Assembly (NCBI RefSeq): GCF_016907015.1
Contig: NZ_JAFBBE010000016.1
Span: 1 to 64,000 of the forward strand
Length of the DNA stretch: 64,000 nt
Direction: 5' to 3'
Source: Oceanisphaera litoralis
Lineage (GTDB): Bacteria; Pseudomonadota; Gammaproteobacteria; Enterobacterales; Aeromonadaceae
In this document: piece after piece, positions 17,663-26,215 of the stretch
How positions within the stretch are numbered: the stretch's first letter is position 1
Layout: the number at the start of each line of letters is the position of its first letter
The notes under the pieces: generated by a model
Database searches by the model: none
The model's input: the letters and a program-made list of their open reading frames with translations, nothing else
What the model was told of the DNA's origin: nothing
Made by a program: the position numbers and the translations under genes

Positions 17663-18551
17663 AATTTATCCAGTGATCCGCCAGTATAAGAACAAAAAGC
17701 CACATTAAATGACTGATTGAAAAGCGGAAACATTGTAATGCGGTTTGCGGCTCAGGTCTAAACTTCAACCGCCAGGCCCACTGAATAAAACGCAGATTGA
17801 GCAGGGTGGCTCCCGTCAGATAGAGGATGCCGGACATCCCCACTATCCAGGGCAAGAGACAAACCAGGGTCAGCAGCAGGGTGTAGAGCAGCACACAGGT
17901 CTTGCTGAACTCGATACCGTGGGTGACCGGCAGCATGGGTATTTCCGCCTTGGCGTAATCATCCCGCCGATGAATGGCCAGTGCCCAGAAATGAGGTGGG
18001 GTCCAGGCGAAGATGATCATCACCAGCAACAGCGCATGGCCGTGAAACTCGCCGGTCACCGCCGTCCAGCCCAGCAGCGGCGGCATGGCCCCGGCCAGAC
18101 CGCCAATCACGATATTCTGCGGCGTGGCCCGCTTCAGCCACACCGTATACACCACCGCATAGCCCAGCAGCGAGGCCAGCGTGAGCCAGGCGGTGAGTTC
18201 ATTGACCCAGAGTAGCAGTATGGCGAGGCCCGCCGCCGATAGCATAAAGGCAAAGGCCAGTGCCGGGCCGCCCTGTACCCGCCCCTGGGCCACGGGCCTG
18301 TGATAGGTACGGGCCATCTTGATATCGATGCGTCGGTCCAGCACATGGTTGATGGCCGCCGCTCCCCCGGCCATCAAACCGATACCCAGGGTGGCCGCCA
18401 GTACCCGCCACGGCGTCGGCAGGGTGTCGGTCAAAAACATGCCGACCACGGCCGTCAGCAGGATTAGGGCCACCACCTTGGGTTTGGTGAGGGCAAAATA
18501 ATCCCGCCAGCTTGATGTCCAGCTTCCGGATAACAGCACACTTCCAGCCAT
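17655..18551 (-). CDS. cyoE: protohaem IX farnesyltransferase (haem O synthase)
   Basis: Farnesylates haem B to haem O, the precursor of haem A. 298 residues with about nine helices, UbiA-type prenyltransferase fold. The first Asp-rich motif is [15 protein letters not shown], followed by RP, with the second aspartate region near [31 protein letters not shown] is a family signature. The start at 18551 has GGAGG at good spacing. It works with CtaA, 24 bases upstream, to make haem A for the oxidase encoded in the same cluster. Confidence 0.95.
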   Translation of the reverse strand: MAGSVLLSGSWTSSWRDYFALTKPKVVALILLTAVVGMFLTDTLPTPWRVLAATLGIGLMAGGAAAINHVLDRRIDIKMARTYHRPVAQGRVQGGPALAFAFMLSAAGLAILLLWVNELTAWLTLASLLGYAVVYTVWLKRATPQNIVIGGLAGAMPPLLGWTAVTGEFHGHALLLVMIIFAWTPPHFWALAIHRRDDYAKAEIPMLPVTHGIEFSKTCVLLYTLLLTLVCLLPWIVGMSGILYLTGATLLNLRFIQWAWRLKFRPEPQTALQCFRFSISHLMWLFVLILADHWINYG

Positions 18552-18575
18552 ATAGCCTCCATCGGGTCTTTCCCG

Positions 18576-19643
18576 TCAGTTTTCATTTGTTACGGCGACG
18601 AAGCCATGAACAGGCACCGGATTGGCTCTGGCTCGCCAGAGTCGTTCTCCGGTTCCCGTTAACACCAGCAACAAGATGGCGGCACCGGCATTGTGGGCCA
18701 CTGCCACCGCCAGCGGCAGATGCAGCACCACATTGGCCACCCCCAGCGCCAGTTGCATCACCACTCCCAGCGCCAGCCAGGCGCCCCAATGACGCAGCGC
18801 CGGCTGCTGCCACAGACGCCAGGCCAATATCAATAACACACAAGCGGTAACCATGGCCCAGAGCCGGTGCGCCGCATGAATGGTGACTCTTTCATCCTGA
18901 CTGAGTACCCCGTACTGGTAGTTTTCTGCCGGCACCCCGTGGGGATGAAAGGCGCTCCACTGCCACTGGCCTGGCCAGTCGCCCTGACACACCGGCAACT
19001 CGAGACAGGCCATGGCCGCATAGTTGGCCGCAGTCCAGCCGCCCAGCGCTATCTGCAGCAACAAGGCGCCCAGCGCCAGCACAAACCAGACTCCCAGGCC
19101 CCGTCCTCTATGGGTCTGCCCGGATGGGGTCTGCCGGGGTGGGGTCTGCCGAGTTGGGGTCTGCCGGGATGAGCTCTGCCGGGGTGGCCGGGTTTTACAG
19201 AGCAAGAGAAACAGCAACGCCAGTATGGTAAAGCCCCCCAGCAGGTGCCCCATCACCACAAAGGGCAGCAGATTGAGGGTCACCGTCAACATGCCGAGGG
19301 TCGCCTGACCGCACACCAGCGCCAGCAGCCCCCAGGCAAAGCCACGATAGGCGCTTTGCGACGAACGCAACGACCAGAGTGCCATCAGCAAAATAATGCA
19401 GCCCAAAGTGCCCGCCGCATAGCGATGCACCATCTCGTTGCGGGCCTTGCTCACCTCCAACGGAGTATCGGGAAAACGCAGTGCCGCCGTGGCATGATCC
19501 TGGGCCGAGCCTGGCACATAATTGAAACCATAACAGCCGGGCCAGTCGGGGCAGCCCAGACCCGCATCGGTCAGCCGGGTATAGGCGCCCAGCATCACCA
19601 CCACCAGGGTCAGCCCGAAGGCAAAAAGACAGAGTCGGCGCAT
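18576..19643 (-). CDS. ctaA: haem A synthase CtaA/COX15
   Basis: Oxidises haem O to haem A. 355 residues, eight predicted transmembrane helices in two four-helix halves. It has GAYTRLTDAGLGCPDWPGC, the conserved haem histidines (VHRYAAG, GHLLGG, IHAAHRLWA, AHNAGA) and the cysteine pair in the second half (MACLELPVC). I chose the ATG at 19643: an AGGAG site lies six bases upstream of it, but directly touches the earlier ATG at 19649. The loop between the halves contains a repeated Arg-Gln-Thr-Pro element from a 15-bp tandem repeat (19111-19185). Confidence 0.93.
   Translation of the reverse strand: MRRLCLFAFGLTLVVVMLGAYTRLTDAGLGCPDWPGCYGFNYVPGSAQDHATAALRFPDTPLEVSKARNEMVHRYAAGTLGCIILLMALWSLRSSQSAYRGFAWGLLALVCGQATLGMLTVTLNLLPFVVMGHLLGGFTILALLFLLLCKTRPPRQSSSRQTPTRQTPPRQTPSGQTHRGRGLGVWFVLALGALLLQIALGGWTAANYAAMACLELPVCQGDWPGQWQWSAFHPHGVPAENYQYGVLSQDERVTIHAAHRLWAMVTACVLLILAWRLWQQPALRHWGAWLALGVVMQLALGVANVVLHLPLAVAVAHNAGAAILLLVLTGTGERLWRARANPVPVHGFVAVTNEN
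19111..19185. repeat. in-frame 15-bp tandem repeat inside ctaA
   Basis: Five 15-bp units related to GGGGTCTGCCGGGAT in direct succession. On the coding strand each gives Arg-Gln-Thr-Pro-X or a close variant. It lies in the loop between the two four-helix halves of CtaA, where length change should be tolerated. Confidence 0.9.
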
Positions 19644-19652
19644 AGTCATCTC

Positions 19653-20105
19653 CTAGCCGGCCCGGGAAAATTTGAGCAGACGGCGCAAATCGCCGAGCAG
19701 TGCCTTGCCGGTCAGTCGATCGCCGACTTCATCTCCACTCAGCGGATAACGCATGATCAGCAGACCCGGCGGATCGGCAATATAGACAAAGCCCGTCTCC
19801 AATCCGGTACCGGCCGGCAGCCGCAGCACCGACACCCGGTTGCTGTCTCGCCCCAGGGCGAGGTCGATGTTATTCAGCAAGGGCTCTGCCAGCGCACAGG
19901 ACTCGCATTCCGGGGTGACCGGCAACACCAGCCGCCACTGGCTATCCTCGGCGATACGCCCCTGCACCCATTCACCGTGGCCATTCACCCCGGGAGTAAA
20001 CCAGCCCTGTGACAGGGTCAGCCAGGCCAGGGCCACCGGCAGCAGAAAGACACTCAGCAAGGCCAGTATCGTTTTATGGGTTTTACGGTTTTTATGCTTC
20101 ATCAT
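19653..20105 (-). CDS. membrane-anchored CxxC protein of the cox cluster
   Basis: 150 residues: a positively charged N-terminus, one transmembrane helix (about residues 13-32) and a periplasmic domain. That domain contains a CESC pair (LPVTPECESCALAEPLL) and looks like a reduced thioredoxin-like fold. I know proteins of this size at the same place, between SURF1 and CtaA, in Pseudomonas cox clusters, but no established function. A role in disulphide or copper handling during oxidase assembly is inference from the CxxC and the location. It overlaps the end of the SURF1 gene by 14 bases. Confidence 0.75.
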   Translation of the reverse strand: MMKHKNRKTHKTILALLSVFLLPVALAWLTLSQGWFTPGVNGHGEWVQGRIAEDSQWRLVLPVTPECESCALAEPLLNNIDLALGRDSNRVSVLRLPAGTGLETGFVYIADPPGLLIMRYPLSGDEVGDRLTGKALLGDLRRLLKFSRAG

Positions 20106-20775
20106 CTTGCCTCCGATACCACCATGCTGCGGCCCCCCAGATTGCCAGCGTCATGGCAAACCACTGCACCGCATAACCGATATGCCGCTCCGGCCCCATC
20201 ACCACCGGCTGCCAGTCATCTTTTTCAACACCCAGTTTCAGCACGAAGGGCAGTACTTGTTGTCCCCAGATTTGCGCCAGCTGTTCCGTCTCCAGACTGG
20301 AGACAAGGGGGTGGCCGGGGTCGAACCGAACTTCGCCTAAGGCAAGGGGGGGGATAGAGGGGCGAACCAGGTTACCAGATAGCTGCACCGGCTCATTTTG
20401 CGGCAGTATCGGTGGCAGCTTGCGCCGATCCGGATCGGCCGGCCACCAGCCTGTATCCACCACCAGCAGACCATATCGGGTTTGCAATGGCCGTATCAGT
20501 CGATAGCCCGCCCGGCCCGACGCTATCTGGTTATCGAGAAAGAGAGCGCCACCGTTAAGATAAACACCGCTCACCTCCAGCCGGTAGCCATAGGGGATTT
20601 GCATGCTTAGGGCTTCATTCAGCGACAGACCGATATCGCGACGTTGCTGCCATTCCTGCAGCAGCAATCGTTTCTCGTCGGCCCGCGACAGCTGCCACAC
20701 CCCCATGGTGATCATCAACAGACTCATCACCCCGGTCAGTGCCAGCAAACCGCCTCTTTTTCCTATACTCAACAT
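20092..20775 (-). CDS. SURF1-family cytochrome oxidase assembly protein
   Basis: Helps insert haem A into oxidase subunit I. 227 residues with a transmembrane helix at each end (about 8-30 and 200-220) and a periplasmic domain between. Family signatures are GVWQLSRADEKR, YRLEVSGVY, LFLDNQ, GYRLIRPLQT and GYAVQWFAM. I chose the ATG at 20775 because GGAGAG lies six bases upstream. The ATG at 20796 would leave only two bases to the start of the divergent gene at 20799 and has a poor site. Confidence 0.88.
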   Translation of the reverse strand: MLSIGKRGGLLALTGVMSLLMITMGVWQLSRADEKRLLLQEWQQRRDIGLSLNEALSMQIPYGYRLEVSGVYLNGGALFLDNQIASGRAGYRLIRPLQTRYGLLVVDTGWWPADPDRRKLPPILPQNEPVQLSGNLVRPSIPPLALGEVRFDPGHPLVSSLETEQLAQIWGQQVLPFVLKLGVEKDDWQPVVMGPERHIGYAVQWFAMTLAIWGAAAWWYRRQDDEA

Positions 20776-20798
20776 CCAGTCTCTCCAGGAACGCATCC

Positions 20799-21002
20799 AT
20801 GCTGCTCAAGCTACTGATTGTATTGCTACTGCTGTGTATGATCGGCAACCTGCTGCTGAGCCTGAAGGCCATGCTCTCTCAGCGGGATCCGGTGCTGATG
20901 AGTCGTTATATCGGCCGCCGTCTGTTATTCGCCGTGATCATAATGCTACTGCTGATAGTCGCGCTGGCTACCGGCCTGCTGGTGCCCAACGCCACCCCAT
21001 AA
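20799..21002 (+). CDS. DUF2909-like twin-transmembrane protein
   Basis: 67 residues with two hydrophobic helices (about 2-20 and 42-62) joined by a basic loop containing RDPVLMSRYIGRR. This matches the small twin-transmembrane proteins (DUF2909) found in many cox clusters between subunit III and SURF1. Role unknown. It is the only plus-strand gene in an otherwise minus-strand cluster, starts back to back with SURF1, and ends 19 bases before the end of ctaE. An AGGA site lies nine bases upstream of the ATG. Confidence 0.78.
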   Translation: MLLKLLIVLLLLCMIGNLLLSLKAMLSQRDPVLMSRYIGRRLLFAVIIMLLLIVALATGLLVPNATP

Positions 21003-21021
21003 CAAGCCTCTATTGGAGCCC

Positions 21022-21891
21022 TTATAGAATATAGACAAAGACGAACAGACAGAGCCAGACCACATCGACAAAGTGCCAGTACCAGCTGCTGGCCTGAAAG
21101 CCGAAATGCTGGGCCGGGGTAAAGTGCCCCTTGCGCACCCGCAACCACATGATGAACAGCATCAGGGTACCCAGGGTGACGTGGGCACCATGAAAGCCGG
21201 TGAGCAGGAAGAAGGTATTGCCGTAGATACCCGAGTCCAGCCGCAGCCCCAGTTCCTCATAGGCATGCACGTACTCCCACACCTGCAGTGTCAGAAAGGT
21301 CAGGCCCAGCAACACGGTAAGGCCCAGCCATTGCTTGATGCGGGCGCGTCGCTCCTGCAACAGGGCCAGATGAGCCAGGTGCGCGGTAACCGACGAGGTC
21401 AGCAGAATAACGGTGTTGATCAGCGGCAGGCCAAACCAGCCCATGGCGGTGGTTTCGATGCCGCCCGGGGTCTGCAACAAGGGCCAGCTGGCAGTAAAGT
21501 CGGGCCACAAGACGGCATTGGTCATGGCGTTGTTGCCGGCGCCGCCCAGCCAGGGCACCGACAGTATGCGAGCATAAAACAGGGCGCCGAAGAAGGCGCC
21601 GAAGAACATCACCTCGGAAAAGATGAACCAGCTCATGCCCTGACGAAAGGATCTGTCCATCTGGTCGCTGTAGAGTCCGGCGTGAGACTCGTCAATCACG
21701 TTGCCGAACCAGCCGAACAACATCACCGTCATCACCAGGGTACCGGCGGTAAAGACCAGAGGACCCGTGATGCCGGCAATGCCTGCGGACCAGAGGCCGG
21801 CGCCCGACGCCAGCAGAAACAGTCCCAGGGCGCCAACTATCGGCCAGGGACTCTGGGCCGGTACATAATATTGCTCAGTCTTGACCGCCAT
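21022..21891 (-). CDS. ctaE: cytochrome c oxidase subunit III
   Basis: Seven-helix core subunit of the haem-copper oxidase, 289 residues. Signatures include YYVPAQSPWPIVG at the N-terminus, MSWFIFSEVMFFGAFFGALFYAR and GFHGAHVTLG, ending with WYWHFVDVVWLCLFVFVYIL. The conserved glutamate lies in FSEVMFF. The start at 21891 is preceded by a strong AAGGAGG; an extension to 21924 overlaps that site. It follows ctaG by 16 bases. Confidence 0.96.
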   Translation of the reverse strand: MAVKTEQYYVPAQSPWPIVGALGLFLLASGAGLWSAGIAGITGPLVFTAGTLVMTVMLFGWFGNVIDESHAGLYSDQMDRSFRQGMSWFIFSEVMFFGAFFGALFYARILSVPWLGGAGNNAMTNAVLWPDFTASWPLLQTPGGIETTAMGWFGLPLINTVILLTSSVTAHLAHLALLQERRARIKQWLGLTVLLGLTFLTLQVWEYVHAYEELGLRLDSGIYGNTFFLLTGFHGAHVTLGTLMLFIMWLRVRKGHFTPAQHFGFQASSWYWHFVDVVWLCLFVFVYIL

Positions 21892-21907
21892 GCTTGCCTC
21901 CTTGAGC

Positions 21908-22438
21908 TCAGCTGCGCGTGGCAAGCTGCTCGCTGATGTCGTACAGGGTGTAGGACAGGGTGAATACCTCTATGTCGGTCGGCAGCGCCTGATCCACATA
22001 GAAACGCATCGGCATCACCGCCTCCTCCCCCGCCGCTATGGGTTGCTCCTGAAAACAGAAGCATTCGGTTTTGCGCAGGTAGCCTGCCGCCAGCCCCGGC
22101 GATACCGAGGGAATGGCCCTCAGTACCCGGGCGTCTGCTCCGGGATTATTGACGGTAAAGTCCACCTGATGCATCTCGCCCGGTCTCACCTGCAAGCGGC
22201 GCACCGAAGGTGTGAAGTCTCCCCGCAGCCCACTGCTCTGATAGGTGACGAACTCCACCGTCACCCATCGCTGTTCGTCTACCACGCGGGATTCGGCCAC
22301 CGCACGGGTGGCGGTTTTACCATTCAGCCCCGTGATATCGCAGAAGACGTCATACAGCGGCACCAGTACAAAACCGAAGCCGAACATGGTCACCGCCAGC
22401 AGGCCGAGTCGAACCGCTATCCTGTTACCGTGAGCCAT
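21908..22438 (-). CDS. ctaG: cytochrome c oxidase assembly protein CtaG/Cox11
   Basis: Delivers copper to the CuB centre of subunit I. 176 residues: one N-terminal transmembrane helix (about 8-30) followed by a periplasmic immunoglobulin-like domain. The copper-binding CFCF motif appears in RKTECFCFQEQ, with PLYDVFCDITGLNGKT just after the helix. Its first bases overlap the end of ctaD by 14 bases, so translation is probably coupled. Confidence 0.95.
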   Translation of the reverse strand: MAHGNRIAVRLGLLAVTMFGFGFVLVPLYDVFCDITGLNGKTATRAVAESRVVDEQRWVTVEFVTYQSSGLRGDFTPSVRRLQVRPGEMHQVDFTVNNPGADARVLRAIPSVSPGLAAGYLRKTECFCFQEQPIAAGEEAVMPMRFYVDQALPTDIEVFTLSYTLYDISEQLATRS

Positions 22439-24044
22439 TGCCTGTTACCTCCGGAGGTGTGCTGAAAGTGTGGTAGGGTGCCGGTGACGGCACCGTCCAC
22501 TCCAGCCCGTGCGCTCCCTCCCAGGGGCTCACCGGGGCTTTTTCTCCGCCACGGATACACTTGATCAGCACCACCACGAAAATAAGCTGGGACAGGCCGA
22601 AGGCGAAGCCGCCGATGCTGACCAGGGCGTTGATGTCGGCGAACTGCAGCGAATAGTCGGGAATACGCCGGGGCATGCCGCCGAGGCCGAGAAAATGCAT
22701 GGGAAAGAACAGCACATTGACCGATATCACCGAACACCAGAAGTGCCACTTGGCCAGCCCTTCATCGAACATATGGCCGGTCCACTTCGGCAGCCAGTAG
22801 TACACCGCCGCCAGCACCGAAAAGATGGCGCCGGTGACCAGCACATAATGGAAGTGGGCCACCACGAAATAGGTGTCGTGATACTGGAAGTCGGCCGGCG
22901 TAATGGCCAGCATCAGGCCGCTGAAGCCGCCTATGGTAAACAGCACGATAAAGGCGATGGCAAACAACATGGGCACTTCGAAACTGAGCGAGCCCCGCCA
23001 CATGGTGGCCACCCAGTTGAACACCTTGACCCCGGTGGGTACCGAAATCAGCATGGTGCAATACATGAAGAACAGCTCGGCCGCCACCGGCATGCCCACG
23101 GTAAACATGTGGTGTGCCCATACCAGAAAGCTCAGGCCCGCGATGGAGGCGGTGGCGTACACCATGGAGGCATAGCCGAACAGCGGTTTACGACTGAAGG
23201 TGGGGATGATGGCGGAGATAATGCCGAAACTCGGCAGTATCATGATGTAAACCTCGGGATGCCCGAAAAACCAGAAAATATGCTGAAACAGCACGGGATC
23301 ACCGCCACCGGCGGCCTCGAAGAAGCTGGTACCGAAGTACTTGTCGGTCAGCACCATGGTCACGGCCCCCGCCAGTACCGGCATGACCGCAATCAGCAGA
23401 AAGGCGGTGATCAGCCAGGTCCAGCAGAACAAGGGCAGCTTCATCCAGGTCATGCCCGGCGCCCGCAGGTTCCAGATGGTTACAATGACGTTGATGGCGC
23501 CCATGATGGAGCTGATACCCATGATATGAACGGCGAACACGAATAGGGCCGTGCTGTCCGGTGAATAGGTGGTGGACAGGGGCGCATAGAAGGTCCAGCC
23601 GAAGTTGGGGCCACCGCCGGGCATGAACAGCGAGCTCAGCATCAGCATAAAGGCGAAGGGCAGTATCCAGAAGCTCCAGTTGTTCATGCGCGGCAACGCC
23701 ATGTCCGGCGCGCCTATCATCATGGGGATCATCCAGTTGGCCAGGCCGACAAAGGACGGCATCACTGCGCCGAAAATCATCACCAGACCGTGCATTGTGG
23801 TCATCTGGTTGAAGAAATTCGGTTCCACCAGCTGTAACCCCGGTTGAAACAGCTCGGCCCGGATCACCATGGCCATGCCGCCCCCCACAAAGAACATGGT
23901 CAGGCTGAACAGCAGGTACAGGGTTCCTATGTCTTTATGGTTGGTGGTGAACAGCCAGCGGCTGAAGCCTCTGGCCGGGCCATGATGCACCGCTTCGTGG
24001 CCCATATGTTCGTCGGCGGTGTCTGTTACGTTTAGCTGTGTCAT
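22425..24044 (-). CDS. ctaD: cytochrome c oxidase subunit I
   Basis: Catalytic subunit holding haem a and the haem a3-CuB site; it reduces oxygen and pumps protons. 539 residues, about 12 helices. Visible are TTNHKDIGTLY, the haem a ligand region (MTTMHGLVM), FFGHPEVYI with the His-Tyr pair, the CuB histidines in WAHHMFTVG, and HFHYVL. The D-channel region is FGGLANWM-like (FVGLANWMIPMMIG). The first codons are followed by a His-rich tail. It is nine bases downstream of the subunit II gene. Confidence 0.97.
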   Translation of the reverse strand: MTQLNVTDTADEHMGHEAVHHGPARGFSRWLFTTNHKDIGTLYLLFSLTMFFVGGGMAMVIRAELFQPGLQLVEPNFFNQMTTMHGLVMIFGAVMPSFVGLANWMIPMMIGAPDMALPRMNNWSFWILPFAFMLMLSSLFMPGGGPNFGWTFYAPLSTTYSPDSTALFVFAVHIMGISSIMGAINVIVTIWNLRAPGMTWMKLPLFCWTWLITAFLLIAVMPVLAGAVTMVLTDKYFGTSFFEAAGGGDPVLFQHIFWFFGHPEVYIMILPSFGIISAIIPTFSRKPLFGYASMVYATASIAGLSFLVWAHHMFTVGMPVAAELFFMYCTMLISVPTGVKVFNWVATMWRGSLSFEVPMLFAIAFIVLFTIGGFSGLMLAITPADFQYHDTYFVVAHFHYVLVTGAIFSVLAAVYYWLPKWTGHMFDEGLAKWHFWCSVISVNVLFFPMHFLGLGGMPRRIPDYSLQFADINALVSIGGFAFGLSQLIFVVVLIKCIRGGEKAPVSPWEGAHGLEWTVPSPAPYHTFSTPPEVTGNGSR

Positions 24045-24053
24045 CCCTGCCCC

Positions 24054-25175
24054 CTATTGTCCCTGCCTGGCCTGATCAATGTCGCCGGGTTGCACCAGAT
24101 CTCCGCTGTCATTCCCCCAGGCATTGCGTTCATAGGTGATCACCGCGGCCAGCTCTTTCAGCGCCAGCTGCTTGTCGAAACTCTGCATGGCGGTGCCGGC
24201 CTTGCCGTACAGCACGACATCGATGTGACCCGCCTTGTCATTGAGAATCAGCTCGCTGCCCTTGAGTGCCGGAAAGGCACCGGGTATCCCTTCGCCATTG
24301 GCCTGGTGACAGGCCGCGCAATGACGTTGATAAACCTGCTCACCCTGCTGCATCAGCTCGTCCATGGTCATTTCCATCGCCACCAGCGCCTGCTCGGCGG
24401 CCTTTGCCTCGGCCTGCTTCGCCCGGGTCTGGGCCAGCCAGCCGTCGAATTCCTCGGGGGATCGGGCATCCACCACTATCGGCATGAAACCGTGATCCTT
24501 GCCGCACAGCTCGGCGCACTGGCCCCGATACAGACCCGACTCGTTGATGCGGGTCCAGGCCTCGTTGATGAAACCGGGAATCGCGTCTTTTTTCACCGCA
24601 AAGGCCGGCACCCACCAGGAGTGGATGACGTCATCGGAGGTGATCAGAAAACGGATTTTGCGGTCGGTAGGCAACACCAGTGGCTGGTCGACTTCGAGCA
24701 GATAGTTTTTCCCCTTGGCCACCCGACCTTCGATTTGCTGAGGCAGGGTGGCCAGCAGGCTGTAGAACTCGACCCCCTCGTCGAAATAGCGATAGTGCCA
24801 TTTCCACTGGGAGCCGGTGACCTGCACGGTGAGATCGGATTGAGAAGCATCTTCCATTGCCACCAGGGTGCGGGTGGCAGGTACCGCCATGGCAATCAGG
24901 ATCACGAAGGGGATCAGGGTCCAGAGGATCTCGACCCTGGTGCTTTCATGAAATTGCGCCGCCCGGGCGCCCTTGGATTTTCGATGATGGATAATGGCCC
25001 AGAACATGACCCCGAATACCAGCACGCCAATAACGGCGCAGATGATCAGTATGGTCATATGCAGGCCATACACCTTCTGGCTGATATCGGTGACCCCTTC
25101 GGTCATATTCAAACGAGCTTGCGCCCGCACCGGCCATGTTGCCAGCAGGGACAACAGCAGAATAATCGGCTTCAC
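24054..25175 (-). CDS. coxB: cytochrome c oxidase subunit II with fused cytochrome c domain
   Basis: Accepts electrons at the CuA centre. Order of parts: signal peptide (1-20), two transmembrane helices, a cupredoxin domain with the CuA ligands CAELCGKDHGFM, a Lys/Ala/Glu-rich linker, and a C-terminal class I cytochrome c domain with the CXXCH haem site (HCAACHQANGEG). This fusion is typical of caa3-type oxidases. I chose GTG 25175 (MKPIILLLSLL), with GGGGG five bases upstream; a TTG at 25187 would add four residues ahead of the signal peptide. It is the first gene of the cox operon. Confidence 0.93.
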   Translation of the reverse strand: MKPIILLLSLLATWPVRAQARLNMTEGVTDISQKVYGLHMTILIICAVIGVLVFGVMFWAIIHHRKSKGARAAQFHESTRVEILWTLIPFVILIAMAVPATRTLVAMEDASQSDLTVQVTGSQWKWHYRYFDEGVEFYSLLATLPQQIEGRVAKGKNYLLEVDQPLVLPTDRKIRFLITSDDVIHSWWVPAFAVKKDAIPGFINEAWTRINESGLYRGQCAELCGKDHGFMPIVVDARSPEEFDGWLAQTRAKQAEAKAAEQALVAMEMTMDELMQQGEQVYQRHCAACHQANGEGIPGAFPALKGSELILNDKAGHIDVVLYGKAGTAMQSFDKQLALKELAAVITYERNAWGNDSGDLVQPGDIDQARQGQ

Positions 25176-25484
25176 ATGCACCCCCAAAAGTTTCTTCCTG
25201 TATTTTTGGTGTACTCATATAACGAGTCAGTGCCTGTCGGGCTACCACATCCCTCGGCCCGGCACTCACTAAGTAAAGCACTGATAATGAAAAAGTAAAA
25301 AATTGAAGTAAAAAAGGAAGTTAGCGGGAGAAGGCGGATGAATAAAGCGGCGACCCCGGAGCAGCAGGGCGGACACAGGGATTGAGATGCTGGTTGAAGA
25401 TAAGGGTGGTTTCAGGGGGGTGGCATAAGAGGAAGACGGGGCAGAGGAAGCACCCCGGCGTGCGCTGTTCAGTACAAGGGGAAA
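25176..25484. other. cox-lexA intergenic region
   Basis: 309 bases holding the leader and presumably the promoter of the cox operon (minus strand). A short palindrome, ACTC-N7-GAGT (25213-25227), contains a TATATG stretch on the minus strand, but I see no -35 box at proper spacing. No gene, strong terminator or repeat stands out; the lexA end carries no clear terminator either. Confidence 0.4.
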
Positions 25485-26096
25485 TCAGAAGTCGGAGTTG
25501 CGGATCACGCCGACGGCGAGGCCTTCTATGATCAGCTCCTGACTGCGCAGGTCCACTTCTATGGGAGAAAGTTCCTCGTTTTCGGGTAACAGGCTGACCT
25601 TGCTGCCCTGACGCTGGAAGCGCTTGACCGTCACTTCGTCGTCCAGCCGGGCCACCACCACCTGGCCGTTGCGGACTTCCCGAGTCTTGTGTACCGCCAG
25701 CAGATCACCGTCCATGATGCCGATGTTCTTCATGCTCATGCCCTTTACCCGCAGCAGAAAGTCGGCCGAAGGATGAAACAGGGACGGATCCAGCTTGTAA
25801 TGGCTCTCGATATGTTGCTGGGCCAGGATGGGCTCACCGGCGGCGACCCGCCCGATCAAGGGCAGCCCCGGCGCCTCCTCTTCTTCTTCGGTCAGGCGAA
25901 TACCGCGAGAGGTGCCGGGCATCATGGTGATGACGCCCTTCTTGGCCAGTGCCTTGAGATGCTCTTCGGCGGCATTGGCAGATTTAAAGCCCAGCGTCCG
26001 GGCAATTTCGGCACGGGTCGGCGGCATCCCGGTCTGCTGAATATGCTCTTTGATGATCTCCAGTACCTGAGACTGGCGAGGCGTAAGGGCTTTCAT
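25485..26096 (-). CDS. lexA: LexA repressor
   Basis: SOS-response repressor that cleaves itself when RecA is activated. 203 residues. Winged helix at residues 1-70 ([16 protein letters not shown] recognition region). The cleavage site is Ala86-Gly87 in GRVAAGEP. The catalytic dyad is Ser121 (GMSM) and Lys158 (VTVKRF). It is preceded by two SOS boxes, the same arrangement as in E. coli, indicating autoregulation. Confidence 0.97.
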   Translation of the reverse strand: MKALTPRQSQVLEIIKEHIQQTGMPPTRAEIARTLGFKSANAAEEHLKALAKKGVITMMPGTSRGIRLTEEEEEAPGLPLIGRVAAGEPILAQQHIESHYKLDPSLFHPSADFLLRVKGMSMKNIGIMDGDLLAVHKTREVRNGQVVVARLDDEVTVKRFQRQGSKVSLLPENEELSPIEVDLRSQELIIEGLAVGVIRNSDF

Positions 26097-26103
26097 AATG
26101 GGC

Positions 26104-26119
26104 CTGTTTTTTTATACAG
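26104..26119. promoter_or_regulatory. LexA (SOS) box 1
   Basis: CTGTTTTTTTATACAG fits CTG-N10-CAG with an A/T-only centre. It lies eight bases upstream of the lexA ATG. Confidence 0.85.
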
Positions 26120-26123
26120 TTAA

Positions 26124-26139
26124 CTGTCAGTATATCCAG
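26124..26139. promoter_or_regulatory. LexA (SOS) box 2
   Basis: CTGTCAGTATATCCAG fits CTG-N10-CAG. It is offset by 20 bases from box 1, about two helical turns, as for the tandem operators of E. coli lexA. Confidence 0.8.
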
Positions 26140-26215
26140 TAAATCCGCCAGAGCAAGTACAAAATCCGGGCTCTTTCCGCGACCAGCCTCCTGGTACCCG
26201 GCGCCCCCTCAGTGA

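Noticed and set aside
25213-25227. cox operon promoter at ACTCGTTATATGAGT
   Set aside because: TATATG resembles a -10 box but no -35 lies at 15-19 bases; too weak to call.
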